From Diadophis punctatus similis (lineage: Eukaryota; Chordata; Lepidosauria; Squamata; Dipsadidae), in NCBI GenBank assembly GCA_023053685.1, contig JALIGW010000001.1:160672547-160736546 (forward strand): a DNA stretch of 64,000 bases, read 5' to 3'. A model generated the notes under the pieces. The model worked only from the letters and a program-made list of their open reading frames with translations. It had not been told where the DNA came from and did not search any database. Positions 25,901 to 35,659 of the stretch are shown one piece after another. A program made the translations under genes and the position numbers. How positions within the stretch are numbered: position 1 is the first letter of the stretch; the number at the start of each line of letters is the position of its first letter.

Positions 25901-26072
25901 ATCCCTGGTTACCAGGACCTCGGGTTGAGCAAGATGGAACCAAACCTGAGGGGCCAGAACAAGGAATCGCTTGGAGACAGCGAGTTCTCGTTCCCCGAGA
26001 GCGGCCTACCCCTCTGCTCCCGCCATACCTACCTCTCCCTGTTATGACCATAATACTCCCGCTCCCCCTTGT
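22906..26072 (-). mobile_element. near-full-length L2-clade LINE with intact RT ORF
   Basis: The element runs on the minus strand. Its 3' terminus at about 22906 shows GCCGCCCTGAGTCCCACGGG, then GGGCGGCCTATAAGAG and AAATAA. The 3' UTR is about 165 bp and the 992-codon ORF is unbroken. The 5' boundary, near 26072, is placed where homology to the older L2 resumes. There is no room for a long 5' UTR, so the copy may be 5'-truncated just before the ORF. GC content is far above the flanks. No clear target duplication was found, which is common for this clade. Confidence 0.88.
23073..26051 (-). CDS. L2-clade non-LTR retrotransposon endonuclease/reverse transcriptase
   Basis: A single uninterrupted 992-residue ORF. 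Residues about 56-270 form an APE-type endonuclease: N62 in LLLNARSI, E89 in ITETWL, D195 and N197 in VLGDFNLP, and the terminal S-D-H at 261-263. The reverse transcriptase spans about 530-800: FRPVSNLP (553-560), LSAAFD (625-630), GVPQGS (680-685) and the catalytic YADD (713-716). The C-terminal part has LDYCNALYMGLP and WNQLPPEIRTIPTLLAFRKA. This pairing and these words are those of the L2 group within the CR1 superfamily, and the length is normal for its ORF2. The protein nicks target DNA and reverse-transcribes its RNA there. The basic, Gly/Arg-rich first 50 residues look poorly conserved, so the true start may be upstream or lost. All visible catalytic residues are intact, implying recent activity. 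It is not a host gene. Confidence 0.93.
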   Translation of the reverse strand: MVITGRGRYGGSRGVGRSRGTRTRCLQAIPCSGPSGLVPSCSTRGPGNQGCQGPGLKLLLLNARSITNKAPLVRDLILEEGADLACITETWLGQEGGVPLSEMCPDGFLVQHQPRPQGRGGGVAIIARQNLNPRRSPAPEIVGCETLLLKLDLGVQVGLLLAYLPPSYVTKALPVLLEAVAGLAIEFPRLMVLGDFNLPSPGETSEAVQEFMASMTTMNLTQVVQGPTHEGGHTLDLVFLSGQWRDDLRLRGLVTTPLSWSDHFLLRLDFMAPLLHRKEAGPTKWFRPRRLMESEGFQRELGEIPDSLVHDSSEALVAAWNQAAMGALDRIAPLRPLRGSGSRRAPWFTEELREMKRLKRRLERRWRASKAESDRTLLRTYIKSYLVAIRAAKCAYFSALIASADSRPAALFRVTRSLLAKEGAEDPLQGRAEEFSQFLADKVVQIRTDLDSIWTGQAEMTGVSLSPVIWDEFEPVTPEDVDKAIGAMSASTCLLDPCPSWLVSASREVTRGWLQAVVIASLREGSIPQPLKAAVVRPLLKKPSLDPADLKNFRPVSNLPFLGKVVEKVVSLQLLRLLEDTDYLDPFQSGFRRGYSTETALVALMDDLWRARDGGHSSILVLLDLSAAFDTIDHGILLRRLGEMGVGGTVLQWFSSYLSDRTQSVLTGGQRSAPRPLVCGVPQGSVLSPILFNIYMKPLGEIIRRHGVRYQQYADDTQLYISTPCQFSEAVDVMCRCLDDVRVWMGVNRLRLNPDKTEWLWILPPKDYVDCPSLVLGGEKLTPSEQVRNLGVLLDPQLKLEQHLSAVARGTFAQIRLVHQLRPYLEREALLTVTHALVTSRLDYCNALYMGLPSKSIRRLQLVQNAAARAVVGVPRYTHVTPILRQLHWLPVSLRVQFKVLVATFKALHGSGPGYLRDRILPHTSLRPVRSHREGLLRVPSAKQCRLAGPRGRAFSVGAPSLWNQLPPEIRTIPTLLAFRKALKTWLFRQMG

Positions 26073-26200
26073 ACCAGATTGTATCTTGTGTGCCAGAAGG
26101 GAAAGCCTCTGAAATTACAGTATGCTTGGATAGTCAGATTTGGAGTCATTTAGTGCTTCAAAGACTAATAACAACACCTTAAATTGTGCTCAACTGGATC
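26073..26200 (-). mobile_element. older L2-clade LINE, 5' part of the split copy
   Basis: On the minus strand, GCACAATTTAAGGTGTTGTT, then AGTCTTTGAAGCACTAAATG matches the intact copy's GTGCAATTTAAGGTGTTGGT segment (RVQFKVLVATFKALHG) with many substitutions. It continues into 22905-22640 once the young L2 is removed. Confidence 0.6.
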
Positions 26201-26207
26201 AATTGTA

Positions 26208-26345
26208 GATCTGTGGGGCCTTTGAGCTCTCTGAGCTTGGTGGTTTTCTTGCAGACATTTCATTACCAAACTAGGAACCATCATCAGTACATTGTTTGGT
26301 AATGAAACATTATCAAAACCCCGAGTGAACGAAAACCAAGAAACT
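26208..26345. mobile_element. foldback repeat (CTTGCAGAC...ATTACCAAAC family)
   Basis: The left arm (CTCTGAGCTTGGTGGTTTTC; TTTCATTACCAAAC) recurs as its reverse complement in the right arm (GTTTGGTAATGAAAC; GAAAACCAAGAAACTCAGAG), separated by about 20 bp. A related copy lies at 56667-57095. There is no coding capacity. The mechanism is unknown to me. Confidence 0.65.
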
Positions 26346-26399
26346 CAGAGAACACCAACAACTCAATAGTTCAATCCTGAGCTACAAACATTCTCTTTA

Positions 26400-28035
26400 C
26401 TAGTACCAATTGTAGATCTTTAAATACAGTGTGTGCTTTGAACTGGTACACCTCTTGCAGTCTCTGTGTACATAAATTATAACTTCTGGGCCATTTTTGA
26501 GTGTACTCCATAGTGGGAGAAGAAATGGCTGACATAATGGTTATGTCAGACTGTGATTAACTTTCCTTTGTAGTGTGAAAGAGACATGCAGGAATAGCCC
26601 AAGACACAGTGCTGTCTGAGGTAGAACAGCAAATAGGATCTCCTCACATTGAAATGTTAATAGTATTTCCAGAAATTTAGACTGGACAATTTTCCAACCT
26701 CAAGCTCATAATGCTGCAACCTTTTACACTGCTACTCAACCCTTAGTAATACCAACAATTGCTCCTTCACTTAGCTGGCTTGGGAAATCTTGCTTTCCAG
26801 ATGAAGTTCAGGACTTGCTCCAGTCCAGCACTCACCATGGTAAATGGTTCAACTTGCTCATGAAAGCATCAGCCAAATTATTATTGGGCAGTATTTATTC
26901 TGCTTTCAGAATCTGCAATAGTTATGCTATGGCTAATAGCAATTGTTATTTGATGCATGTGAACGACCCATGATCGTTCTGGAAGACTGTTCTCTTGAAG
27001 TCAATTAGTTCTGGATTCCAAAAGTTGTGGCAAAAGGATTGAGGTGAAGCTCAATTCAACCCGGCTGAAAGGATCATGCAACTCGATACCTGCAACATTT
27101 GACCTGGCAGTTTCCAAATATTCTATTTCGTCTTGAAACCTCTAGACAAGAAAAGCAGTCCTGTATTTCTTAGGAATGATCTTGATTATTGCCAGGAACG
27201 GAATAACAATGAGAACATGATCACAAAGCGCTGGAAGGCTGTAGTGTTGCTGGCTTTTTTTTTTTTTTTTGCCGGATCATGCTTTTGTCCTCCTCCTTTT
27301 GCAATTCCAGTAATATTTACCTAGGCAATGATGGAGGACATTGAACAGAACAGAACTTCTCAACTGCATCTCCCTCCCTCTTTGCTTCCCTCCTTTTTTG
27401 AAGAGGCAGATCCATCTTGGTCAAGTCCTCCCATCCAGATTCATCATTGCCTTGCCAAAACTGCGTCTGCCTCCATGGTCCAAATATTTCAAGAGGATAT
27501 TCTTGGAATGCACTCTACCCTGTTGGAGGTGCATCAGACTTCGGTCAGATAGAAGGTCTTCTCTGTAGAGGTGAAATATATTCCTCCCTGGGCATTGCAC
27601 TTTCTGTCCTTGCAGTCTGCAAACCAGCAAAAACATTCTTAATCCACTGGCCTTTGGTCCTAATCAGTTAATTGGGTGTGTCTCATCTTTATATGTATAT
27701 GTTACATTTTTATTTTTCTTATTTGCTGTTTTTCTGAGGTTTCGTTAAATATTATCTTGTGATGGAGGGTCTACAAATATTGTAAACAAACAAATAAAAA
27801 GCCAGAGAAAAAAGAATCTCCCCATGCATTCAAGTCCATTCTTTCTGCCTCTGTGAAAAATAAAACTATTTGACAATGGGTTGTTATTTTTATCGCGATT
27901 TTAATAGTAGTGTTGCTCACTTTCTGTTTGTTTGTTCTTCTTCCTAGCATACAGTAACAAGGTGCCTTGAATTTTTATCCTTTTAAAATTCTTCTACCAG
28001 TTATGAATTTTCTTTCATTTAATTTAAATGTAAGC
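26400..28035. other. noncoding DNA, no gene seen
   Basis: No repeat or coding feature recognised. Overlapping ORFs of 60-84 codons at 27.3-27.7 kb occur on both strands without a domain. A poly-T run of 17 lies near 27257. Confidence 0.45.
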
Positions 28036-28043
28036 ATAAGGAG

Positions 28044-28408
28044 CAGGGGTGGGTTTCACTTACCTTCTCCACCGGTTCGCATCGTGTCCCCTCATGTGAT
28101 TTCACTTCTGTGCATGCTCAAAAGGTGGATTCAGCCCGAAACACAGCTGAGGAGCTAATCAGCTGTGCTTTGGGCGAAGAAATAAAGGTCAGTATTAACC
28201 CGGGGGTGGGCGGGAGGCCTTTTTTCAAAGCACAGAATGCTGTGAAGCCATCCATACACAGAAAAATCAGCTAAAAATTCAGAAAAAAAGATGGCGGTGA
28301 GCACGGACCGGCACTGACATAACCGGATCTGTGATGCTGAAATTACGTCACCAGCGGGTCGCTAACGGTTTGGGCGATCTGGTCCGAACCAGGAGGAACC
28401 CACCCCTG
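28044..28408. mobile_element. hAT-type MITE with 8-bp TSD
   Basis: The left end CAGGGGTGGGTTTCACTTAC and the right end GGAACCCACCCCTG are inverted repeats. The perfect duplication ATAAGGAG sits at 28036-28043 and 28409-28416. The 365-bp interior has no transposase. Related copies are at 5551 and 39146. Confidence 0.9.
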
Positions 28409-28455
28409 ATAAGGAGGAATTTCTGTTTACTTTTTCTTCTCTATTTTTAAAAATA

Positions 28456-28818
28456 CAGGTAATCCTCAACTTACGACCATTTGTTTCATGAGTTCACAGT
28501 TGTGATGGTGCTGAAAAAATGACTCACAACTGGTCCTTGCACTTATGAATGAGCACTGATGACTGTTGGAATGCCTTGCTCTCATGGGATCAAAATTTGG
28601 GTGCTTGGCAACTGGCAGATGTTTATGTTATGTTAACCTTCTCAGAGGGTTTCTGAGGAGCAAAGTCAATGGGGGAAGCTGGATTTGCTTAGCAGCCATG
28701 TGATTCCTTTAATGACTGTGGCAAAAGGTCATAAAATCAAGCACGACTCACTTAATGACTCCATTACTTGCAATAGAAGTTCCCATTTCAATTGTGGTTT
28801 TAAGTCGAGGACTACCTC
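28456..28818. mobile_element. TA-target (Tc1/mariner-like) MITE
   Basis: The termini CAGGTAATCCTCAACTTACG and TTAAGTCGAGGACTACCTC are inverted repeats flanked by TA on both sides (28454-28455, 28819-28820). There is no coding sequence. The family recurs at 42326, 38950 and 44755. Confidence 0.8.
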
Positions 28819-29280
28819 TATATCTTTACTGTGTTACTTTTACTCACCTTTGGTCTAAGTTGAATACTACAGCTGCAGGTTTTCCTCACAGGGAGATGTT
28901 CCAGATGCCTAATTTAGTTTGGTGGCACTTTTTATTGCCTGCTTTCCAGATCTACCATATTCTTTCCATGTGTAGATATGCATCACTATAGTAAATAATA
29001 AAGAGTATGGTAGAGTATAGAACATTTCCCTGTGAGGAAAAACTGCATCTCTTCTACTTGTAGCTCTGTTCCTATGGATTCCAAGTGTGGAATTTGCTAT
29101 ATGCTGGGCCAACATTTTCATTGAGCACCAAGTAGCTCTCTCTTTCCTGCTCAGTCACTGCCAGCTCACATTCCAATCTACTTCTCTCAATATCCGAGCT
29201 GGGAGGACTTGGTGAGCCCTAGCCATGACATCGCCCATTCTAAGAACTTGCTCCATCTGACTCCATACATTAGTCTACAA

Positions 29281-29387
29281 CTGAGGTCTTCAAACTTGGC
29301 AACTTTAAGACTTTGAGCATAGCTGGCTGGAGAATTCTGGGAGTTGAAGTCCACAAGTCTTAAAGTTGCCAAGTTTGAAGACCTCTG
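29281..29387. mobile_element. 107-bp hAT foldback MITE with 8-bp TSD
   Basis: Nearly palindromic: GAGGTCTTCAAACTTGGCAA faces TTGCCAAGTTTGAAGACCTC. The perfect duplication GTCTACAA lies at 29273-29280 and 29388-29395. It shares the core AGAATTCTGGGAGTTGAAGT with the elements at 32603, 36802 and 60026. Confidence 0.92.
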
Positions 29388-29842
29388 GTCTACAAGAATG
29401 TCATCTTTGTACATAAACTGCACTGCACTATTGCAAAGGCTCCGTCCTCGCAGATGTTCACTTTATGAAGATAGACTGGACAAATCAGTTGATTCTGTCT
29501 TGCTCTACTTCTGATGTTCCTGACCTACAGCTTGTTTTTTTTAATCACCTTTATCACTGGAAGGCAAGGAGAAATCCACAAAATATTCACTCACTTTTAT
29601 GTTTAGTTTTCTATGCAAAATCCACTGAGAAGTGTCAATTTTAAGTATGCAGTTTCATTCCATAGTTCAGGAAGTATCAATAGGGTAAGTTTGTCTAAAT
29701 GTTTGTCCAGCATAAATTCTCCAGTATGTTTAAAGAAGGCTAATTGGGAGTACAAAATACTGCATTAATGGTGTGTCTGTGGGGAGAGGCTTGATAGTCC
29801 GTCCTTAGGGCATGAGAGAAGACATGAAGCCTTCTTCTAGAG

Positions 29843-30472
29843 CAGGGGTGTCAAACTCGATTTCATTGAAGGCCGCATCAGGGTTGTGTGTGACCTCAGA
29901 GGGCCGGGGGGCATTGGGCGTGGCCATGGTGGCCATGGCTGGGGGCGTGGCCATGGTGGGTGTGACACAGAACTCGTGTTGGGGGCACCTGTGGTGCTAA
30001 GGCAGGACTTTCCTGAGACTCTCCCTCACTCTCATTATAATCTCCTTCCTTCCTTCCTTCCTTCCTTCCTTCCTTCCTTCCTTCCTTCCTTCCTTCCTTC
30101 CTTCCTTCTTCTCTTTCCTTCCCTCTTCATTCTCCTTTCTTCTTCCTTCCCCTCTTTCCTTCTTTTTCCTTTCTTGCTCTCTTCCCATCTTCCCATCTTT
30201 TTCTTTTTCTTTCCTCTTTCTCTTTCTCCTTTCCTGTCCCTTCTTGCAGGCACAAATGCAAAAGGGGAAACATTTCTCCTTTTGTTTTGTTTTAGTTTGT
30301 TTTGATAGCCCTCTGCCAGCAAAAATGGAGCTCAGGGGGCCCCCAAGCTCCATTTTCCCTAGCAGAGGTACTGCGGGCTGGTGCTATACTGTTTCCAGGC
30401 CAGCCCAGTAGGCCGGATCTAAGCATCTCGTGGGCTGGATCTGGCCCCCAGGCCTTAAGTTTGAACCCCCTG
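29843..30472. mobile_element. 630-bp hAT-type MITE carrying a TTCC array
   Basis: The ends are CAGGGGTGTCAAACTCG and AGTTTGAACCCCCTG, with the perfect 8-bp duplication TTCTAGAG at 29835-29842 and 30473-30480. The interior has GGGCGTGGCCATGGTGG repeats, then a (TTCC)n tract and degenerate pyrimidine-rich sequence, then GGATCTGGCCCCCAGGCC near the right end. ORFs rich in Lys/Glu/Arg or in Phe/Pro/Ser come only from the pyrimidine tract. Confidence 0.9.
30044..30108 (+). repeat. (TTCC)n microsatellite inside a hAT MITE
   Basis: About 16 perfect TTCC units followed by a degenerate CT-rich tract to about 30235. Confidence 0.95.
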
Positions 30473-30702
30473 TTCTAGAGTTAATAATTTAAAGTATCCT
30501 GTGTAAATGACTTCTATTAAACACCATTGTTCTGCAAACAATATGCAACTATCTGTTTGAGAAGGACTATGTGGCAATTTTCACAATCAATGCAGACATA
30601 TCAATTCATCTTTAAAGATTTTATTTAAGATTTCTTTTTCTTGATACCAACAAGAACTATTCAAAGACAAAGCATTACTTTTCACAAATAAGATGTTCAG
30701 CA

Positions 30703-30750
30703 TGTGTGTGTGTGTGCGCGCGTGTGTGTGTGCATGCGTGTGTGTGTGTA
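30703..30750 (+). repeat. imperfect (TG)n/(CG) microsatellite
   Basis: TG units interrupted by GCGCGCG and GCATGCG. An alternating purine-pyrimidine tract with Z-DNA-like composition. Confidence 0.8.
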
Positions 30751-31159
30751 TGGAACATATTATTAACAACAAGAGGTCCATGATCTAGATCTTATACAGT
30801 ATAAAACTATTCTAATGCTTGAAAGTTTCATGGTAGTTGAAATGAGATGCTTCCCTTTTCTTTGCTGCTGAGATGTGAATCAATGGAGATCATTAGGCCA
30901 CCCAAAGAACCAAGGAGATCAAAACTGAGCAACCATTGGCTAGCTGCTACAGGACTGTGTTATAGATTTTACATGGAAGTAATTATTGTCTTCAGCAAAG
31001 TTTCCCCCCCAAAAAGGATTATTTCAGCATTTAAGAAGAGCTGCCTATAATGAATCAGCAGAAGAGGAGCATGTTGTATGCCAATTTTTATTGAAATTAT
31101 GTATTATTGGCATGGACAACTTTCCTCCATTTGGAGAGATCAATTGTTCTGACCCAGCC

Positions 31160-32594
31160 TTAGCAGAAGCAAGAAACAGACTCCTTGTCAAGAAAAACCG
31201 CTCTTTATTTACCTCTTGTGAATTAATTGCATTCACTCACAGAAAAGTCCAAGCAATAGTCCTTCAAGGAGTTAACTGCAGTAACAGACTTTATCAGTTC
31301 CTTGAGATAATTGCAAGGCCGTGAGCTCCCAGCTGAAAGGCTGAAAATTAAGTTCTGGCAAGCAGTCTTTGTGGCATGAAACACAATGAGCAAAATCTTC
31401 AGAAATACGAACTGTTGTCTCCTACGACAACCACTCCCCTTTCCTTCTATTCATTTTCCAGCCAGGGAGGGGCCATTCAGCGTCCACATGACAGCATCCC
31501 AAATCGACTCCTTGTCCTCCGTTGTTCACCTCTCCTTTTTTAAAAAAAAATATTTTTATTGAATTATTAAAACATTAAATACAAAACATACATATACATT
31601 TACGTTCTTCATTCCTGAGACATCAGTTTAAAGTCAATCTACATACATATTTTTCTATATAATTCTATATATAATATTTACAATCATTCAGACATTTTCT
31701 TATTCTTTCTGATTTCTAACCAATTGTAAAATTTATCCCACACTGCGTAAAATTCTTTCTCTTCTCGATTTTGTAATTCTAGTGTTAGTTTTGACATTTC
31801 TGCATAATCTATTATTTTTTTTAATATCATGTTCTCCGTTGGGTTTTTTTCATCTTTTCATGTTTGGGCGTAAGTTATTCTGGCAGCGGTTAGGACATGT
31901 ATTATCAAATATTGGTTCTCTTTCATCTGTTGCCCTCTGATAATACCCAATAAAAATGTTTCAGGTTTAAATTCCATTTCAGTATCTATTATCTCTTGTA
32001 ACCATGTCCTAATCATGCTCCAGTATCCTCTTGCTATTGGACACAACCACCACATATGGTAATATGTGCCATGTACTTGTTTACACTTCCAGCATCTTGG
32101 GTTCATATTAGCATGTGTTTTGGCAATTCTAGCTGGAGCTAGATACCAGCGATAGAACATTTTATGTAAATTTTCTTTGTATTATGTTGAGAGGCTTAGT
32201 TTATAATTTATCTTCCATAATTTTTCCCAATTGTCTAATTGGATGGTGTAGCCAAAGTTTTTCATCCATGCGATCATGTTTTCTTTGACTGTTTCTTCAA
32301 AATTATCAAATTTTAGTAAGTGATTGTACATTTTAGTTATAAATTTATTTTCAGATCCCACTAATATTTTGTCTATTGTGTTTTGTTCTTTGTTTATACC
32401 AAATTCTTCCATGTCCTTTTTGTATCTATTTTGTATTTGAAGATCGTTGTTCACCTCTCCTAACTGCTCTGTGCATATGTGCATCTGGAACAGGCTCCAG
32501 CTGTTCTTCCTCCTCACTCATATCAGCCTCCAAAGGCAGCTGCCTCTCCATTGGCTAGGAAATGTGCAGCTACCCAAAGATCATTTGTTAAATC
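31160..32594. other. unidentified host sequence interrupted by an L1
   Basis: With the L1 (31537-32444) and one duplicate removed, CCTTGTCCTCCGTTGTTCAC joins directly to TAACTGCTCTGTGCATATGT. The joined sequence (about 510 bp) has no ORF I recognise. An old LTR or other repeat is possible but not shown. It ends at or before the hAT MITE at 32603. Confidence 0.35.
31537..32444 (-). mobile_element. 5'-truncated L1 LINE with 17-bp TSD
   Basis: On the minus strand the element holds the C-terminal part of an L1 ORF2, a short 3' UTR and an AATAAAAATA-plus-poly(A) end at 31541-31560. The protein contains MFYRWYLAPARIAK and the L1 C-terminal Cys/His motif CWKC...H...C (YYHMWWLC). After an in-frame stop, further L1-like sequence follows (LTLELQNREEKEFYAVWDKF). 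Two nonsense codons break the frame: TAA at 32179-32181 and TGA just after the AQT residues near 31855. The 17-bp duplication CGTTGTTCACCTCTCCT is perfect at 31520-31536 and 32445-32461. About 5 kb of the usual L1 is missing. It is inactive, but the perfect duplication suggests moderate age. Confidence 0.93.
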
Positions 32595-32602
32595 GTTTAG
32601 GT

Positions 32603-32737
32603 CAGTGTTTCTCAACCTTGGCAGTTTAAAGATGTGTGGACTTCAACTCCCAGAATTCCACAGCCAGCAACGCTGGCTGGGGAATTCTGGGAGTTGAAGT
32701 CCACACATCTTCAAACTGCCAAGGTTGAGAAACACTG
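32603..32737. mobile_element. 135-bp hAT foldback MITE with 8-bp TSD
   Basis: CAGTGTTTCTCAACCTTGG faces CCAAGGTTGAGAAACACTG. Almost the whole element is palindromic around GGCTGG. The perfect duplication GTTTAGGT is at 32595-32602 and 32738-32745. Confidence 0.95.
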
Positions 32738-32759
32738 GTTTAGGTCATCAGAACCCAAT

Positions 32760-35020
32760 ATCTTAAATCTTTCCAGTCAAATTTAGGCCTTTATATCCTA
32801 AATGAAAAAAAATATAGACCATTGTTCCTTCTTACTGCCAATGCTGGAAAAAAAATATACTATACTATAAAAAGTATACAAAAAAAGTTAAGAGATATAT
32901 TTTGTTTTTGTTTTGTTTCTGCATAAAGAGTAAATTAATGAAAAGAATGAAATTGCTTGAGTCCTAAATATAATTATCCCCAGTTGGCTAGAATTTAGAA
33001 ACTGGTTTGAAAAATGTTTTGCTACATATATACAACATAAGCATACATTTAGAGACCAGATGAGTACTCAGCTGTAAATTTTGATTAAGCTTTTAATACC
33101 AAATTGCAAAGCTCATTAAATTATTTCCTTCTATAGGCAGGCCCCACGTATTATGAACAGCTAAGTATCTTATAAAACCTGGGCATACCTGTTAATTACT
33201 GCTTATATAAAGACCCTCTTAATTTCACTAGCCACATTTTTATTCCTCAGGAAAACTTTTTTGCATGTGACTCAGTTTGCAATTTATCACCAGCATTACA
33301 TCTGCTACCTAGTGGAGACAGCTGTGTAAAATGAGCAGTTATATAACAATCACAAAGGTATTTTCAAATGCCTGTACTTCCTAACCAACCTGGGTGATAA
33401 TATATATACAACTCTGTCTAAAAAGCAGGTTATGTAAGATAGTGGGTTCCCTCTCCCTTTGCTAAGGAAAAAAATCTAAATGAGTAAATCACACACACAT
33501 ACACCCACAGACACACACACACACTGTTTTGAATAATTGGGTTTTGGCATAAGCTGTAATTCAAACTACTGACTCAGAAAATCAATCTGTTTTTCTGCAA
33601 ACTAATATTTGTAATGTTTCAGTGCCTCAACTATGGAAAATTTCTTTACAAGGCTTAAGGCAGGTACAGAGAAAGCATTTCCTCTTTTAAATTTAGTCTC
33701 TTAAAATTCTGGAAAGAAGTTTTCTTTTAATTCTCCCATTAAGTATAACTGGAGGCACTCAAGATATGTATATGGAGTGTTGTATTATAGATTACAGACT
33801 GTAGCTGAAATTTGAATATTCCATTTTCCTAAGCTAATTATTCATTCATGATAAAGGGTGATTTATTCTCTTCACATACAAAATCTATATGCATATGTGT
33901 AACATATACTTTTGCTCAAGAAGGGATGCATACTTTCTAGATCATGCTTCAGTTTCAGTGGTAGGTCAGAGGACACCATGACTCCGTGCATGAGTTTTAG
34001 GAATATTTTCCTAGATACCTGCAATGTCCAAGTACAATTCAGTGTAAGGTACTCTAGGTTCTACCTAGATAACCCACAAATATATGCAGCAAAACATCTA
34101 AGCCATCGTAGATGCCTGGGAGCCTGATCCAATACTGACATGGAAATCAATTAAGTTTGTTAAGGTTTATTCTGCAGAGAATTGCAGTCCATACGGAACA
34201 AGGGAAATCTTTCATTGGACTTCCAGATGTTTTAAAAATTGTAGTTCAGTCACAGAAGTTCTGCATTAATTTTTGCCCAGTTTCTGAAACGCTTAGAGCA
34301 TAAGAGCTATCATCAGATCTCATATGTAGATCCGATTTCTTCTGCAGGTATTACCTGCACTCACTAGAGTTAAAAGTGTTTTGGATGGTATGGTGTGCAT
34401 GTAAATATATTTCCCCCCTTATTTTACTGGAACCTCTGTAGATCTTTATCTACTGTATGTAGTCTGAAGAAAGCAATCTTTGGTTGAACATCTTTTTATG
34501 TCTAAGGAGAATGTACATGGACATGTGCTCCTAATCATAAAGCAGTTGGTAAACTCTGGATCAATATATTACTGAAGACTTTCATGTTCATCAGAGAAAG
34601 CTCTGCAAGAAAACTATAGAAGGACATGGCCTGTTTGCATTCAGTTGAACACAGTTAGCCTTCACATGTTGCCTGACTTTCTGGAAAAAATATGGATACA
34701 AAATTTTGAATTGGAGTCATGTGTAGAAATAGAGGTCATGTAAAGGGTGTGTGCAGCAAACTGCCTACCTCAAGCAGGCCTCGCATACCTACATGATCTT
34801 ACCCAGTTCACATCACCAGGATGATGTAGGACACTATCCCTGGCTGGTACGTGATCTCATCTAGGTTGTATCAACAGGATGTTCTTAAGGATTGGCGAGG
34901 AGAATTCACCAATAAAATGCTGTTGCTCTTTTCTACCTTTGGCTGCTTGGAAAACTGTATAAAGTATCAGTCATGAACATACCCATAAAATGTTTTCAAA
35001 TAGGCTAAGTGACATGGTCT
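32760..35020. other. noncoding DNA, no gene seen
   Basis: A short CA-rich run lies near 33492-33524. No other repeat or coding region was recognised. Confidence 0.5.
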
Positions 35021-35024
35021 GGAA

Positions 35025-35316
35025 CAGAGGTTCTCAGTGGTGTTTTTTTGGGGGAGTTGCTTTTTGCTTATGGCTTCATTTACCTCTATGACCACTTTCA
35101 TAGTTATTCTAAATGGATATTTACTGTAAATTGTAGTAATTTTTCAATATTTTAATTTAGCATAAAGAATAAGATATGATGATTTTGAGAAATTAGACAT
35201 ATGCCTGGCAATTAACTTTGGGTGGCTCCCTCAGAAACCTGCTTGCCCCCCCCCCCCCCCCGAAATATGGCATGTCCACTTGGGGATGGGCATATGGCCC
35301 ACATAAAGAACCACTG
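35025..35316. mobile_element. probable degraded hAT MITE
   Basis: The left end CAGAGGTTCTCAGTGG and the right end AAAGAACCACTG resemble the common CAGTGGTTCT hAT termini. The flanking 8-mers GTCTGGAA and ATCTAAAA agree at 5 of 8 positions. There is a poly-C run at 35247-35261. Old and approximate. Confidence 0.4.
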
Positions 35317-35659
35317 ATCTAAAACATCCCGGCATTTGAAAATGTAATGTATTCTCTGCTTAATACAGGATCGACTATGAAGGGTGCAAATATTGGATGC
35401 TTGTCATATGTAATCTGACTGAGAAAGGACTGATGAGTGTAATTGAAATACTTTAGTAACTAAAAAGTTGTACACACATTATGAGCATATTTTAGACTAA
35501 TATGATCTGGAATAATTATATCTCTGATTTGTTTATTTATAAAATAGATAACTATATTTCCTCTTCCAAGCATGCAAGTTCAGTTCCAGTTCAGTTGTTT
35601 CCGCTAAAACAAATATTTGCTTTGAAAACTAATGTAAGCCTTTATTTTGAAGGTGACAA

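Noticed and set aside
27328..27671. Cluster of 71-84 codon ORFs on both strands
   Set aside because: The frames overlap one another, none has a domain, and no repeat or exon structure explains them.
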